Positions 35,713 to 43,602 of a DNA stretch of 64,000 nucleotides are shown here, one piece after another. How positions within the stretch are numbered: the first letter of the stretch is position 1; each line of letters starts with the position of its first letter. The position numbers and the translations under genes are program-made. The notes beneath the pieces are model-generated. The model had not been told where the DNA came from, did no database searches, and worked only from the letters and a program-made list of their open reading frames with translations. Source of the stretch: an uncultured Dehalococcoidia bacterium (GTDB lineage Bacteria; Chloroflexota; Dehalococcoidia; Lucifugimonadales; CATQGZ01); NCBI GenBank assembly GCA_958295685.1, contig OY282365.1, positions 1,426,001 to 1,490,000 of the forward strand. The letters run 5' to 3'.

Positions 35713-36441
35713 TCACAGGGGAAGCGCCCGTCCGGCCTCTCGCAGAATCTGGCGTCGTCGTTGCGCATCGGGCATCGCTCTGGACACCAGCCCCCAGAAG
35801 TCCGTCGAGTGGTTCGGATGGGTCAGGTGGGCCAGCTCGTGGACGACGACGTACTCGACGAGCGCCGGCTTCAGCATCATGGCGCGCCAGTTGAAGCGCA
35901 GCGTGCCATCGGGGGAACAGCTTCCCCAGCGTTGTCGCTGGTCACGGACGAGTATCCGCGACTTCTCTCCGCGACCGAGTCGGGGCCACCAGCGGTCGAC
36001 GCTGGCGGGCAGGCGCTCGGCGGCACGAGCCCGATACCACTTGACCATAGCACGGCGAATCGACTCGCAGCGTTCACTGGCATTGAGGTTATGCGGCACG
36101 GCGACCCTGAAGCGCCAGTGGTCGAAGCGGACCTCCGGCGAGCGCATATCCCCAGACTCGAAGACCATGCGGACGTTGCGGCCCAGATACGGCAGCGTCT
36201 CGCCGCTGACGAAGCGCTTCGGCGCGGCTTCCAGAGTCGCCTCCGACGCGTGACTCAGTATCCAGGGCGCACGCTTGCGAACGATGGCCCGCAGCTCGTC
36301 GTCCGGAGTTGCCGAGGGCGCGGCAACCTGCACGCCGCCGCCATCCACAGTGATCTGGACGGTTTTCTTGCGCCTTTTGCTGCGGCGCACCTCGTACTCG
36401 ATGGTCGTGTTCCCGAAGCGGACGCGGCCCCGTTCGGTCAC
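35713..36441 (-). CDS. YgjP-like zinc metallopeptidase (M48/DUF45)
   Basis: 242 aa starting at a GTG that overlaps the hsdR stop (GTGA). An N-terminal beta region (RRSKRRKKTVQITVDGGGVQV) leads to the RWGSCSPDGTLRFNWRAMM motif and the zinc site VVHELAHLTHPNHSTDFW, the hallmark of the YgjP/SprT-like group. Such proteins often follow hsdR in type I restriction loci. Function is unproven; it could process or clear HsdR or another DNA-bound protein. The longer frame 5' of 36441 is hsdR read in another frame. Confidence 0.9.
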   Translation of the reverse strand: MTERGRVRFGNTTIEYEVRRSKRRKKTVQITVDGGGVQVAAPSATPDDELRAIVRKRAPWILSHASEATLEAAPKRFVSGETLPYLGRNVRMVFESGDMRSPEVRFDHWRFRVAVPHNLNASERCESIRRAMVKWYRARAAERLPASVDRWWPRLGRGEKSRILVRDQRQRWGSCSPDGTLRFNWRAMMLKPALVEYVVVHELAHLTHPNHSTDFWGLVSRAMPDAQRRRQILREAGRALPL

Positions 36442-39400
36442 CGCGCGCTCCTCCGGCGGGCCGACTCGACGATACGGCTCGCCAACTCCTCCAACTGCTC
36501 TTCCGTGTAGTCGCCTGTGGGCCTGAGCTCCCGTTTGACGTCGCGGCGCATCTCCCGTTGGACCTCCAAGTTGGACTGCCAATCCACGACGGCGCTGTGG
36601 TAGTTGACTACGCTCTCCACCTTCCGCGCCACACGCTTCGTCTCCTCGTCGAACTCGGTCCTGTACGGGCTTCGCTCTTCGCGCACGGCCGTAGTGGGGA
36701 CTGGCTCCTCCGAATGGCCGTCGAGCATCCCGCAGATGGCGAAGGACACCGGCGACAGGCCGTGCGCGGCGGCGATATCGGCCTCGCTCGGGGCCTGGTC
36801 CCGCAGAGCCGCCATGCGCCGGCACGCCTCGGCGGTCTCGATGAGCCGGTCGCGCAGGTCTGCGATGATGCGCTCCAGCCGCTGCGACAGCCGTTCGTAG
36901 AAGGCCGGGTTCTCGGCCCGCCTCTCGTGAATCTGGGCGCGAATGGCGTGTTCCATAATCGAAGCCCGCGACTCGTCATGGGGCAGCGCGGCGATCTTCT
37001 GCTCGAAGTCCTGATCCAGGATGGAGACCGGCTTCATCATCGGCCGCACCTGTGCGCCGATGCGCTCGTCCACCAGCCTCTTCACCTTGGCCCCGATATC
37101 CGTCCAGTCCGCGTCGGCGTCCTCGCGCAGGAACTGCGCCCGGACGTAGGCCCGTATCTCCGTGAGCCGGGTCAGACGGTCCGTATAGTCCAGCGCCCGC
37201 GGGTCGGGCAGGAAGCGGTCCATGAGCCGTGAGAACTGCCGGTAGTCCACGTTGAACCGCTCGAACAGGTCGGCCTTGAAGCTGCCCTCGGTCTCGGCGT
37301 CCGGCGCAAAGACGCTGACACAGGCCCACGTGTCGCCCAGGCCGCGGCCCTTGAAGTGGGACTCCGCATGCACCGCGGCCGCCTCGATGACAGGCGCCGG
37401 ATCCTCCTCCATCTCACGCATCGTGTCCTGAACGTCCGGCCACTCGAAGGTCGAAAGCGCCTCCTCCAGGTCCCGCGAGACGCCGTGGTAGTCCACCACA
37501 AGACCGTGCGTCTTCTCGGTGGCCACCCCACTCCACTCGTGGGAGAAGCGGCGGTTGACGCGGGCGATGGCCTGAAGCAGCCCGTGCTCCCGCAGCGGCC
37601 TGTCAAGGTAGAGAACCTGCTCCACCGGGGCGTCGAAGCCGGTCAGCAGCATGTCCACCACGACCAAGACCTCCGGCTCCCCGCCGGGATCGACGAAGGC
37701 GTTGACGACCTGCTCTTGGTCGAGCTCGCGGGCAGCCTTGAACTCCGGGCCGTCGTTGGGCGTGGTCGTGATGATGGGATAGGCGCGCAGGCCGAAGCTG
37801 TTCAGGCGCTCGGCGTAGCGCAGCGCGGCGGCACGGCTGGGGGCCACCACCTGAGCCTTGAACCCGTTGGGGCGCACCACCGCCTTGAAGTGCTCGGCTA
37901 CGTCCAGGGCGATCATCTCGATGCGCCGCTCCGCCTCGGCCACCGTCTCCTTGTTGGCATAGCGGCGGCGAATCCGCTCCCGCACACCTTCGGGCTGATC
38001 GCCGAACATCGCCTCGAACAGCCTGTCCAGAGTCTCCGGCCCCTCGACGGCCAGCTCGGGCAGCCGCGCCTCGTAGTAGATGGGCGCCGTCGCGCCGTCG
38101 GCCACCGACTGCGGAATCGTGTACGAGTCGATGAGAGGGCCGAAGCGCCGCATCGTGCTGTGCCGGAAGTCCTTGTCTATGGGCGTGCCGGTGAAGCCCA
38201 CGAGAACGGCGTTCGGCAGCGCCCTGGACATGCGCCCGCCGAGAATGCCGTACTGGGTGCGGTGCGCCTCATCCACCATGACGATGACGTTCTCCGAGGC
38301 GTCGAGAACGTCCAACTCGCCCCCCGGAACCGTCAGCGCATCCTCGAACTTCTGGATGGTCGTCATCACCGTCCGGCCCGTGCCGGCAGTGAGCAGACGG
38401 CGCAGGCCGCGTGTGCTGGACGCCTGCTCCGGCGCCGGGAAGCCGCAGCGCTCGAAGGTGTTGGCTATCTGCCGGTCCAGCTGCCTTCGGTCCGTCACTA
38501 CGACGATAGTCGCGTTGCCCAGCCGCGGCTCCCGGCGCACCTTCGTCGCCAGCCACAGCATCGTCAACGACTTGCCCGACCCCTGAGTGTGCCAGACCAC
38601 GCCGCCCCGCTCCTCCGGCCTGCGGCCGCTCAGGATGCGCCCCAGCGCTGCGCCCACCGCCCGGTACTGCTGATAGCGCGGCAGCTTCTTCACCAGACGC
38701 CCCCGCTCCGGCTCATAGACCACGTAGTCGCGCAGGACGTCCAGCAGCGTCGCCGGAGACAGCAGACCGACGATGAGCTGCGCCTGCCCCTGGGGTTCGA
38801 CCCCGAATCGCTGCCGAGCCTCGTCCTCGGAGTAGGGCAGCGTCGACTTCCACTCCACGTAGGCATTCTCCGGCGCGCCCAGCGCGGCGTATACCGCGGC
38901 GGCCCCGCAGTGGGCTACGCAAAGCAGGTTGTAGCGGAACAGCTCCGGCGCGCCGGCCCCGTGCCACTCCGGCCCCGCCTCCTGATAGCGCCGCAGCTGA
39001 CGCACCGCCTGCGACCTCCACACGTCCAGCAGTGACGGCGACTTCGCCTCCATCACCACCAGCGGAACGCCGTTGACGAACAGCGCTAGGTCGGGAATGA
39101 CCATGCGCGCGTCGTTCTCCGTGCTGCCCCGCTCGTTGCCGCGCCGGACCCGGAACTGCGTCGTTACCACGAACTCGTTCAGGCCGCCCTCAGGGTGGTC
39201 GAAATCGAAGAAGCGGACGACGCGCGAGTCCCGGCCCCTTGGCCCGTCCACCGTCAGGGGCATCCCGTAGGTCAGGTACTCGTGGACGGCCTGGTTGCGG
39301 GCCATTCCCGTCCCGTCCATATGCTCCAACTCGAAGACGACCCGCTCCGCCTGCTCATCCGTCATCCACTCGTTCAGCCGCAGCAGCGCCCGACGCAGAC

Positions 39401-39545
39401 GCCCCTTCAGCAACGCCTCGCGCTCGTCCCCACGCTCCGCAGCCAGCGCCTCGCGCGGGACGTAGGCCCACCCCAGCCGCTCCAACAGCACACGCGCCGG
39501 CTCCTCGGCCTGGTCGTACTCGTTCAGCCTGGCGGGGGTGGTCAT
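36438..39545 (-). CDS. hsdR: Type I restriction enzyme R subunit
   Basis: 1035-aa motor and nuclease subunit that translocates and cuts DNA lacking host methylation. The endonuclease core is IPDLALFVNGVPLVVMEAKSP (Asp...Glu-x-Lys, about residues 149-169). SF2 motor motifs follow: HTQGSGKSLTM (Walker A, about 320), VDEAHRTQYG (DEAH, about 410), GFTGTPIDKDF and DMLLTGFDAPVEQVLYLDRPL. An AGGA site 6 nt before the ATG lies within the hepT remnant. Codons 1-22 are the segment found again at 39.9, 42.9 and 43.6 kb. Far from hsdS only because cassettes intervene. Confidence 0.95.
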   Translation of the reverse strand: MTTPARLNEYDQAEEPARVLLERLGWAYVPREALAAERGDEREALLKGRLRRALLRLNEWMTDEQAERVVFELEHMDGTGMARNQAVHEYLTYGMPLTVDGPRGRDSRVVRFFDFDHPEGGLNEFVVTTQFRVRRGNERGSTENDARMVIPDLALFVNGVPLVVMEAKSPSLLDVWRSQAVRQLRRYQEAGPEWHGAGAPELFRYNLLCVAHCGAAAVYAALGAPENAYVEWKSTLPYSEDEARQRFGVEPQGQAQLIVGLLSPATLLDVLRDYVVYEPERGRLVKKLPRYQQYRAVGAALGRILSGRRPEERGGVVWHTQGSGKSLTMLWLATKVRREPRLGNATIVVVTDRRQLDRQIANTFERCGFPAPEQASSTRGLRRLLTAGTGRTVMTTIQKFEDALTVPGGELDVLDASENVIVMVDEAHRTQYGILGGRMSRALPNAVLVGFTGTPIDKDFRHSTMRRFGPLIDSYTIPQSVADGATAPIYYEARLPELAVEGPETLDRLFEAMFGDQPEGVRERIRRRYANKETVAEAERRIEMIALDVAEHFKAVVRPNGFKAQVVAPSRAAALRYAERLNSFGLRAYPIITTTPNDGPEFKAARELDQEQVVNAFVDPGGEPEVLVVVDMLLTGFDAPVEQVLYLDRPLREHGLLQAIARVNRRFSHEWSGVATEKTHGLVVDYHGVSRDLEEALSTFEWPDVQDTMREMEEDPAPVIEAAAVHAESHFKGRGLGDTWACVSVFAPDAETEGSFKADLFERFNVDYRQFSRLMDRFLPDPRALDYTDRLTRLTEIRAYVRAQFLREDADADWTDIGAKVKRLVDERIGAQVRPMMKPVSILDQDFEQKIAALPHDESRASIMEHAIRAQIHERRAENPAFYERLSQRLERIIADLRDRLIETAEACRRMAALRDQAPSEADIAAAHGLSPVSFAICGMLDGHSEEPVPTTAVREERSPYRTEFDEETKRVARKVESVVNYHSAVVDWQSNLEVQREMRRDVKRELRPTGDYTEEQLEELASRIVESARRRSAR

Positions 39546-39628
39546 GGGCGTTCCTGCTTGGCAGAGTCCAACAGACGCCGCAGTCTGGGCAGTAGTTCGG
39601 GAACGTCGGTCTGTATGATGTAGTCACA
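39542..39628 (-). pseudogene. HepT (DUF86, HEPN toxin) C-terminal remnant
   Basis: Right after the MNT antitoxin the minus strand reads CDYIIQTDVPELLPRLRRLLD and stops at a TGA overlapping the hsdR ATG (ATGA). The pattern resembles the last helix of HepT/DUF86 toxins, which normally sit beside MNT antitoxins. The catalytic HEPN part with its RX4-6H motif is gone. Confidence 0.5.
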
Positions 39629-39914
39629 CATCCACGACCTCCCGCTCCACGTAGGGACGGAACTCCGGACGGAGCGCCTTCTCGGTAACAAGGTCTACAC
39701 GGCGGCCCAGCAGGTCTTCGATGTAGAACTGCACGCCGAAGTACGACTTCGACGTGGCCGGCCCGTCGAACCGGACCAGAATGTCGACGTCGCTCCCATC
39801 CGTGCCCTGGTCACGGGCGAATGAGCCGAACAGGGCGAGATAGTTTACGCCGAAGCGTTCCGCAAGCGTCGGCTTGTGCGCTCGGAGCGCATTGAGAACT
39901 TCATCTCTGTTCAT
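39624..39914 (-). CDS. MntA-like minimal nucleotidyltransferase antitoxin
   Basis: 96 aa with LALFGSFARDQGTDGSDVDILVRF, the GS-x10-DxD nucleotidyltransferase motif intact. MntA-type antitoxins AMPylate their HEPN toxin HepT; here only the HepT tail remains, so the antitoxin is probably orphaned. The ATG at 39914 has GGAG about 10 nt upstream. The frame also continues in phase into the hsdR-head copy at 39933-39998, so a version with 28 extra HsdR-like residues (GTG at 39998) is possible. Confidence 0.85.
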   Translation of the reverse strand: MNRDEVLNALRAHKPTLAERFGVNYLALFGSFARDQGTDGSDVDILVRFDGPATSKSYFGVQFYIEDLLGRRVDLVTEKALRPEFRPYVEREVVDV

Positions 39915-39932
39915 GGGGATTTCACTCCAACT

Positions 39933-39998
39933 CTCCAACAGCACACGCGCCGGCTCCTCGGCCTGGTCGTACTCGTTCAGCTTGGCGGGGGTGGTCAC
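39933..39998 (-). repeat. Copy B of the hsdR 5' end (codons 1-22)
   Basis: Nearly identical to 39480-39545: it encodes TTPAKLNEYDQAEEPARVLLE after a GTG instead of ATG, with one Arg-to-Lys change, then departs from hsdR. Its GTGA overlaps the PIN stop upstream, as the true hsdR ATGA overlaps the HepT remnant stop. Confidence 0.92.
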
Positions 39999-40411
39999 TG
40001 TCGCGGTGCTCTTATGAGTTGCAGATCAGAAATGTCAACGAAATCGGCATCGTCAGTGGCTAGAGGACACTCCAGCATAATCGCCGTCGCAGCGATCCAT
40101 GCGTCTGCCGTGCCCAATCTGCGTCCTATCATCTCTCGTGCGCTGCGCAAGCGAGCGCACGTTTCCACCAACTCTTGATCAGGCCAAACGACCTCGTACC
40201 CTCCGAGATGGCGTTTGAGTTCGTTTTCACGATGGGCGTTCCAATCACCCTTGAACGCTCCGAACCGAAGTTCCTCCAGCGTCTGGAACGAGATAAAAAG
40301 CCGTTTCTTCTCCAGTTGCGCCTCGTAATATAGAGAACGCTCACCTCCCTTGAAGATGAACGATACGACGCTCGTGTCAACCACTACGAAGTCTTGGCTG
40401 CCTTCCATCAA
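39995..40411 (-). CDS. PIN-domain (VapC-like) ribonuclease toxin
   Basis: 138 aa. The PIN acidic residues appear in FVVVDTSVVSFIF (Asp), LEELRFGAF (Glu), GTADAWIAATAIML (Asp) and LATDDADFVDI (Asp). VapC-type PIN proteins cut tRNA or rRNA. It starts at an ATG overlapping the stop of the 281-aa gene (ATGA), so that protein is likely its antitoxin or partner. Its stop overlaps hsdR-head copy B. Confidence 0.88.
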   Translation of the reverse strand: MMEGSQDFVVVDTSVVSFIFKGGERSLYYEAQLEKKRLFISFQTLEELRFGAFKGDWNAHRENELKRHLGGYEVVWPDQELVETCARLRSAREMIGRRLGTADAWIAATAIMLECPLATDDADFVDISDLQLIRAPRQ

Positions 40412-41253
40412 CCATCTCGGCCTTCACGGATGCCGCGCGTGAATTCGTCAACATCGAAAGGGTCGCTTGCACGTATGACTTCACTACTACGGAAGACCTT
40501 TGGATTCGGCTCGTTCAGGAACGACTCCACGTCGAACGGCTCCCGCCAAGAGCGCGTCCCGCTGATTCGCTCCACCTCGACCCTCGTCCAATCGCCGTCC
40601 TTGTTGAACCGGCCGCGGCCTCTGATCTCGACGAACTGTGTCGCCAGCCGGCGCATGTCCTCGGAGAGGACGGCGTCGAACCGCAGCGGGACGTAACCGC
40701 CGCCGCTCCCGCGCAGTTGCGCCTCACGCCTGTCCCAGTTGACCGCGTTCAGCCAGCCGTGCAACAGGGCTGCTTCAATTCCCGACGCAGGCTTCGCGGC
40801 GCGCTCCGCCCGCTTGATCTCGACCCTTCGGGGAGTGCCGACAGCGCCCAGCCAGAGACGCTGGCCCTTGGGGAGCTCGGACGGTATCTCGAACAGCTTA
40901 TCCGTCACCGCCTTAGGCAGGGTGGATTCCTCACTTCCGTCCCAGTCATGCAGGGCGGCGATGGCTCGTTCCCCATAGCCTTCCTCCGGGCGGGCTCGAC
41001 CGCCGGGAGGCTGCTCCAAGGCAAGCTCGGCGGCGAAGGAGCCTGAGCGTGTGGTGGTCAGCCGCAGATTGCTCTGCTCGATGACCCACTTGGGCGGCCG
41101 CCCCCGTCTCTGTTGGTGGTCTCCCAAGTGTCCGACCATGAGCCGCATGGCATCTTGTATGCCGTTCAGCGCGACGACCAAGGCATCTACTGATACGCCA
41201 TCGTCGCCGATCTGTGACCCTTCGAGAGTGACAAGTAGCCGATTCGTCACCAT
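40408..41253 (-). CDS. Unrecognised 281-aa protein paired with a PIN toxin
   Basis: Starts MVTNRLLVTLEGSQIGDDG. A helix (ALVVALNGIQDAMRLMVGHL), a strand block (NLRLTTTRSGSFAAELALE), a second helix and a C-terminal region with HGWLNAVNWDRREAQLRG and a run of strands are visible. The order and some residues resemble the 260-aa protein at 41920-42702, which also precedes a PIN gene. No catalytic motif. By position it is probably the antitoxin or a sensor for the PIN protein, which is inference. Confidence 0.78.
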   Translation of the reverse strand: MVTNRLLVTLEGSQIGDDGVSVDALVVALNGIQDAMRLMVGHLGDHQQRRGRPPKWVIEQSNLRLTTTRSGSFAAELALEQPPGGRARPEEGYGERAIAALHDWDGSEESTLPKAVTDKLFEIPSELPKGQRLWLGAVGTPRRVEIKRAERAAKPASGIEAALLHGWLNAVNWDRREAQLRGSGGGYVPLRFDAVLSEDMRRLATQFVEIRGRGRFNKDGDWTRVEVERISGTRSWREPFDVESFLNEPNPKVFRSSEVIRASDPFDVDEFTRGIREGRDG

Positions 41254-41326
41254 GTCCTCCTTCCGGCGCCGGGGCGCCGCATGGTGTCGTCAGGACCGCG
41301 CGGCTTGTATCCTCTATGTCGCCGCC

Positions 41327-41435
41327 CGCCGACGCTTCAGCGATTGTAGCGTATCACGCTCCGTCCTTGCCCGCCTCGTCCACGCCGTCCAGCACGGCGG
41401 CGATGGCCCGTTGATCGGGCAGGGGATGGAGTGTA
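41327..41435 (-). pseudogene. hsdS 3'-end remnant
   Basis: Encodes PLPDQRAIAAVLDGVDEA and then, frameshifted and interrupted by a stop, sequence matching AERDALQWSKAS of hsdS. It corresponds to about 44965-45060 in the intact gene. It lies between two PIN modules and is clearly dead. Confidence 0.85.
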
Positions 41436-41449
41436 TGGAGCTCGGGCGC

Positions 41450-41911
41450 CTAGTTCAGACCGGGCAGGCGTCTAGCCCCTTCGTAAAGGGGGCGGCGGAT
41501 TATGACCTCTCCAAATCCATCGAACCGTAAGAGGCCTTGATCCGTCGTTTCGATCACTGGTATGCCCAACTGGATCGCCGTTGCCAGATGCGCCGCGTCA
41601 GAAGGCTTTATCTTCGGTTCAGTCCGATGCTCTCTAACCAAGTTCCTGGCCACCGAAGCTACCCGCACGTCAACGGCGACGGGGATTATGTAGCCGCGGC
41701 CAAAGAACTCCCGTATCTTCCGTTCGGAGTCCTGATCGTCCATACCCTCCAAGTAGGCAACCTCGATCATGGCCATTGCCGATACGACAATAGAGAGTTC
41801 TCCACGTTCGGCCTGCTCTATGATTTGCGAGCACGTCTCGGCCACCTCTGAGCTGCCTGCGAGGTAGCCTATGATGGTGCACGAGTCCCAGAGACGGCGC
41901 GGGGTGGGCAT
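41450..41911 (-). CDS. PIN-domain ribonuclease toxin
   Basis: 153 aa starting MPTPRRLWDSCTIIGYLAG, with PIN acidic residues in LWDSCTI, AMIEVAYLEG, KPSDAAHLATAIQLG and IETTDQGLLRF. An AGGA site 7 nt before the ATG at 41911 favours this start over an upstream one inside the preceding gene. It follows the 260-aa gene by 8 nt. Less similar to the PIN at 40.0 kb than to typical VapC, so the two modules were probably acquired separately. Confidence 0.86.
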   Translation of the reverse strand: MPTPRRLWDSCTIIGYLAGSSEVAETCSQIIEQAERGELSIVVSAMAMIEVAYLEGMDDQDSERKIREFFGRGYIIPVAVDVRVASVARNLVREHRTEPKIKPSDAAHLATAIQLGIPVIETTDQGLLRFDGFGEVIIRRPLYEGARRLPGLN

Positions 41912-41919
41912 AGCTATTC

Positions 41920-42702
41920 CTAGCTTACCCCTCTGACCGACTTCAGCCATTCCGCCGCGCCCACCTCGATCACTCGCTTATCGGGTATGGAGCCGAATTC
42001 TGCGCGCGGCAGACTCGGATCAGGGCTGGTGTCCTCCAGATACGTTACATCGAGAATCGACCGTGGAGCGCCATTGACGAAGTAGTGGACGTCGCCCGCA
42101 ACTAGGACCCTCTTTCGGAGCAGGCCCTTTGCGCGAGTTATCCATTCCTCGCCTTTCGGAAGGCGGCAGCGGACGGGTGCGCCAGTAACTCTGTCCCAGA
42201 TCGTGACCGTAGGAGGGCCGTGGAGGTTGATCGCGTCCAGCCTTCCTTCCAGCGAGCCCAGGTTGTGGTAGCCGGCGGTAAGAATTCGGCTCACCTTATC
42301 CGAGATGTCCTTTTCAATGGTGGCCCTTCGCTCGCCGTTCGTCAGGACGAAGATAGACTTGGCGCTTGCCTTGCCGCTGAACAGCCGCCTCATCTTCTTG
42401 ATGTCTTCGAGCGCCTGCTCGGTGAAGTATTGCGGGGGCTCGTCAGTTCCAGCGGTAATAACGCGCATTCCATAGCTCACCACTTCGATAGCCTGTCCGT
42501 TGCCGCGCTCGGGTTGAAGGGTTATGGTAGGAGCGCTGGATCTCAACTGGCTCACCATCCACTGGGTCTGAGCGCTGGCTCCATAAATGGCTTCATCCAC
42601 GTGACGGAGCAGCCGCCTGATATCGCCCAACGATTTTTCCAGCAAGGCGATGGGCGCATACTCAGCCGCCGGGTTGATAACAAACGTAAGTCCATCTGCC
42701 AT
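41920..42702 (-). CDS. Unrecognised 260-aa protein paired with a PIN toxin
   Basis: Begins MADGLTFVINPAAEYAPIALLEKSLGD-like sequence with an N-terminal helix pair, then a strand (PTITLQPERG), a helix (QALEDIKKMRRLFSG) and the segment LEGRLDAINLHGPPTVTIWD followed by strands. The LEGRLDAIN...WDR..G..V region parallels HGWLNAVNWDRREAQ of the 281-aa protein, suggesting distant homology. Probably the partner of the adjoining PIN gene; I do not recognise the family. Confidence 0.78.
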   Translation of the reverse strand: MADGLTFVINPAAEYAPIALLEKSLGDIRRLLRHVDEAIYGASAQTQWMVSQLRSSAPTITLQPERGNGQAIEVVSYGMRVITAGTDEPPQYFTEQALEDIKKMRRLFSGKASAKSIFVLTNGERRATIEKDISDKVSRILTAGYHNLGSLEGRLDAINLHGPPTVTIWDRVTGAPVRCRLPKGEEWITRAKGLLRKRVLVAGDVHYFVNGAPRSILDVTYLEDTSPDPSLPRAEFGSIPDKRVIEVGAAEWLKSVRGVS

Positions 42703-42740
42703 GCGGTGGGCCCCCTAACCGATAGGAACGAATCATACCA

Positions 42741-42919
42741 TCAGGCCCCCTCAATCACCCGTACCCGCCCCGTCAGCAGCGCATCCGACACTGACGCTTT
42801 CGACCATTGTAGCGCATCCCGCTCCGCCTGGCTGCTCTCGATAGCCTCGTCCACGCTGTCAAGAGCGTCCAGCAGCAGTCGCGCCGGCTCCCCGGCGTCA
42901 GCCTGGCGGGGGTGGTCAT
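42741..42919 (-). pseudogene. Fused hsdR-head / hsdS-tail scar (copy C)
   Basis: Starting at 42919 it reads as the hsdR 5' end (ATGACCACCCCCGCCAGGCT), has an internal deletion, and near codon 20 switches directly to hsdS sequence encoding ALDSVDEAIE, then AERDALQWSKASVSDALLTG, RVRVIEGA and a stop at 42741. The hsdS part is about 95% identical to the 3' end of the intact gene (44910-45025). The switch lies where both parents share GTGCTG...GGA, a microhomology. Confidence 0.9.
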
Positions 42920-42935
42920 GGGCTTGCTGGACTCT

Positions 42936-43253
42936 TCAAATTAGGACTTCCCTGGCCTCTCCGGGGTTTACTTCATTCACCATCGCCCGAATGTCCTCGA
43001 TTCGCAACCGGATGCGAGGCCACGAAGTCGAGAGTAGAACCAGGACTGCCAACTGCCTACCGGCAAGGTTCTGCTCGTGCCGAAGGTTCTGGTCTGTGGT
43101 GACCAGGAGCCGGTATCCATCCGCTTCCGCTCTGTCGAGCAGCACACTATTGTGCAGGTTGGACCAACCTCGCTCAAAGGCCGTATCGACCGAGTGCCCG
43201 GCCAGATGCCTGCGTAGAGGCGCGGGAGTCCCCTGATCGAATAGAATCCTCAC
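42936..43253 (-). CDS. DUF5615 PIN-like protein
   Basis: 105 aa. MRILFDQGTPAPLRRHLAGH and LLVTTDQNLRHEQN match the DUF5615 (Mut7-C/PIN-like) family, usually the probable toxin beside a DUF433 protein. GTG start overlaps the DUF433 stop by 4 nt. Its stop lies 17 nt before hsdR-head copy C. Confidence 0.85.
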   Translation of the reverse strand: MRILFDQGTPAPLRRHLAGHSVDTAFERGWSNLHNSVLLDRAEADGYRLLVTTDQNLRHEQNLAGRQLAVLVLLSTSWPRIRLRIEDIRAMVNEVNPGEAREVLI

Positions 43254-43477
43254 GGGCGGACCAAGTCCGCTAACGCCTTTACTTCATGGTCCAGGACAGC
43301 CTTCACCTTCCATTCGCCGACGCCAGGGAACCACTCCAGGAATTGCGCCACCGATGCGCCGTCTTTGAGGTTCTCGAAGAGTGCCGATACGGGCACTCGC
43401 GTTTCACGAAACACCCAGGCGCCGCTGACCTTGTTCGGGTGGCGCTCGACCGCGTAGCACGTCTCCCAGTTCGCCAT
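43250..43477 (-). CDS. DUF433 antitoxin-like protein
   Basis: 75 aa with GAWVFRETRVPVSALFENLKD and ASVAQFLEWFPGV, the DUF433 winged-helix signature of VapB-like antitoxins. The ATG at 43477 has AGGTGAG upstream; the longer frame from 43558 begins inside hsdR-head copy D and is not favoured. Confidence 0.87.
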   Translation of the reverse strand: MANWETCYAVERHPNKVSGAWVFRETRVPVSALFENLKDGASVAQFLEWFPGVGEWKVKAVLDHEVKALADLVRP

Positions 43478-43548
43478 GCGCTCACCTTTCCTAGTTTCTA
43501 TCGATCTTACTTCTCCCAGCGCCCGGTGCAATCCTGACAGGGCATCTG

Positions 43549-43602
43549 GGAACAGCACACGCGCCGGCTCCTCGGCGTGGTTGTACTTGTTGAGCTTGTC
43601 AT
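43549..43602 (-). repeat. Copy D of the hsdR 5' end
   Basis: From the ATG at 43602 the sequence follows hsdR codons 1-20 with a 9-bp deletion and several substitutions, ending at GTGCTGTT like the other copies. Its ATGA overlaps the stop of the ApeA-like gene. Confidence 0.85.

Noticed and set aside
37356..39035. 559-aa plus-strand open frame opposite hsdR
   Set aside because: Antisense shadow; hsdR motifs are complete on the other strand.
43478..43558. Longer DUF433 protein from 43558
   Set aside because: The extension begins inside hsdR-head copy D; a good ribosome site precedes the ATG at 43477.
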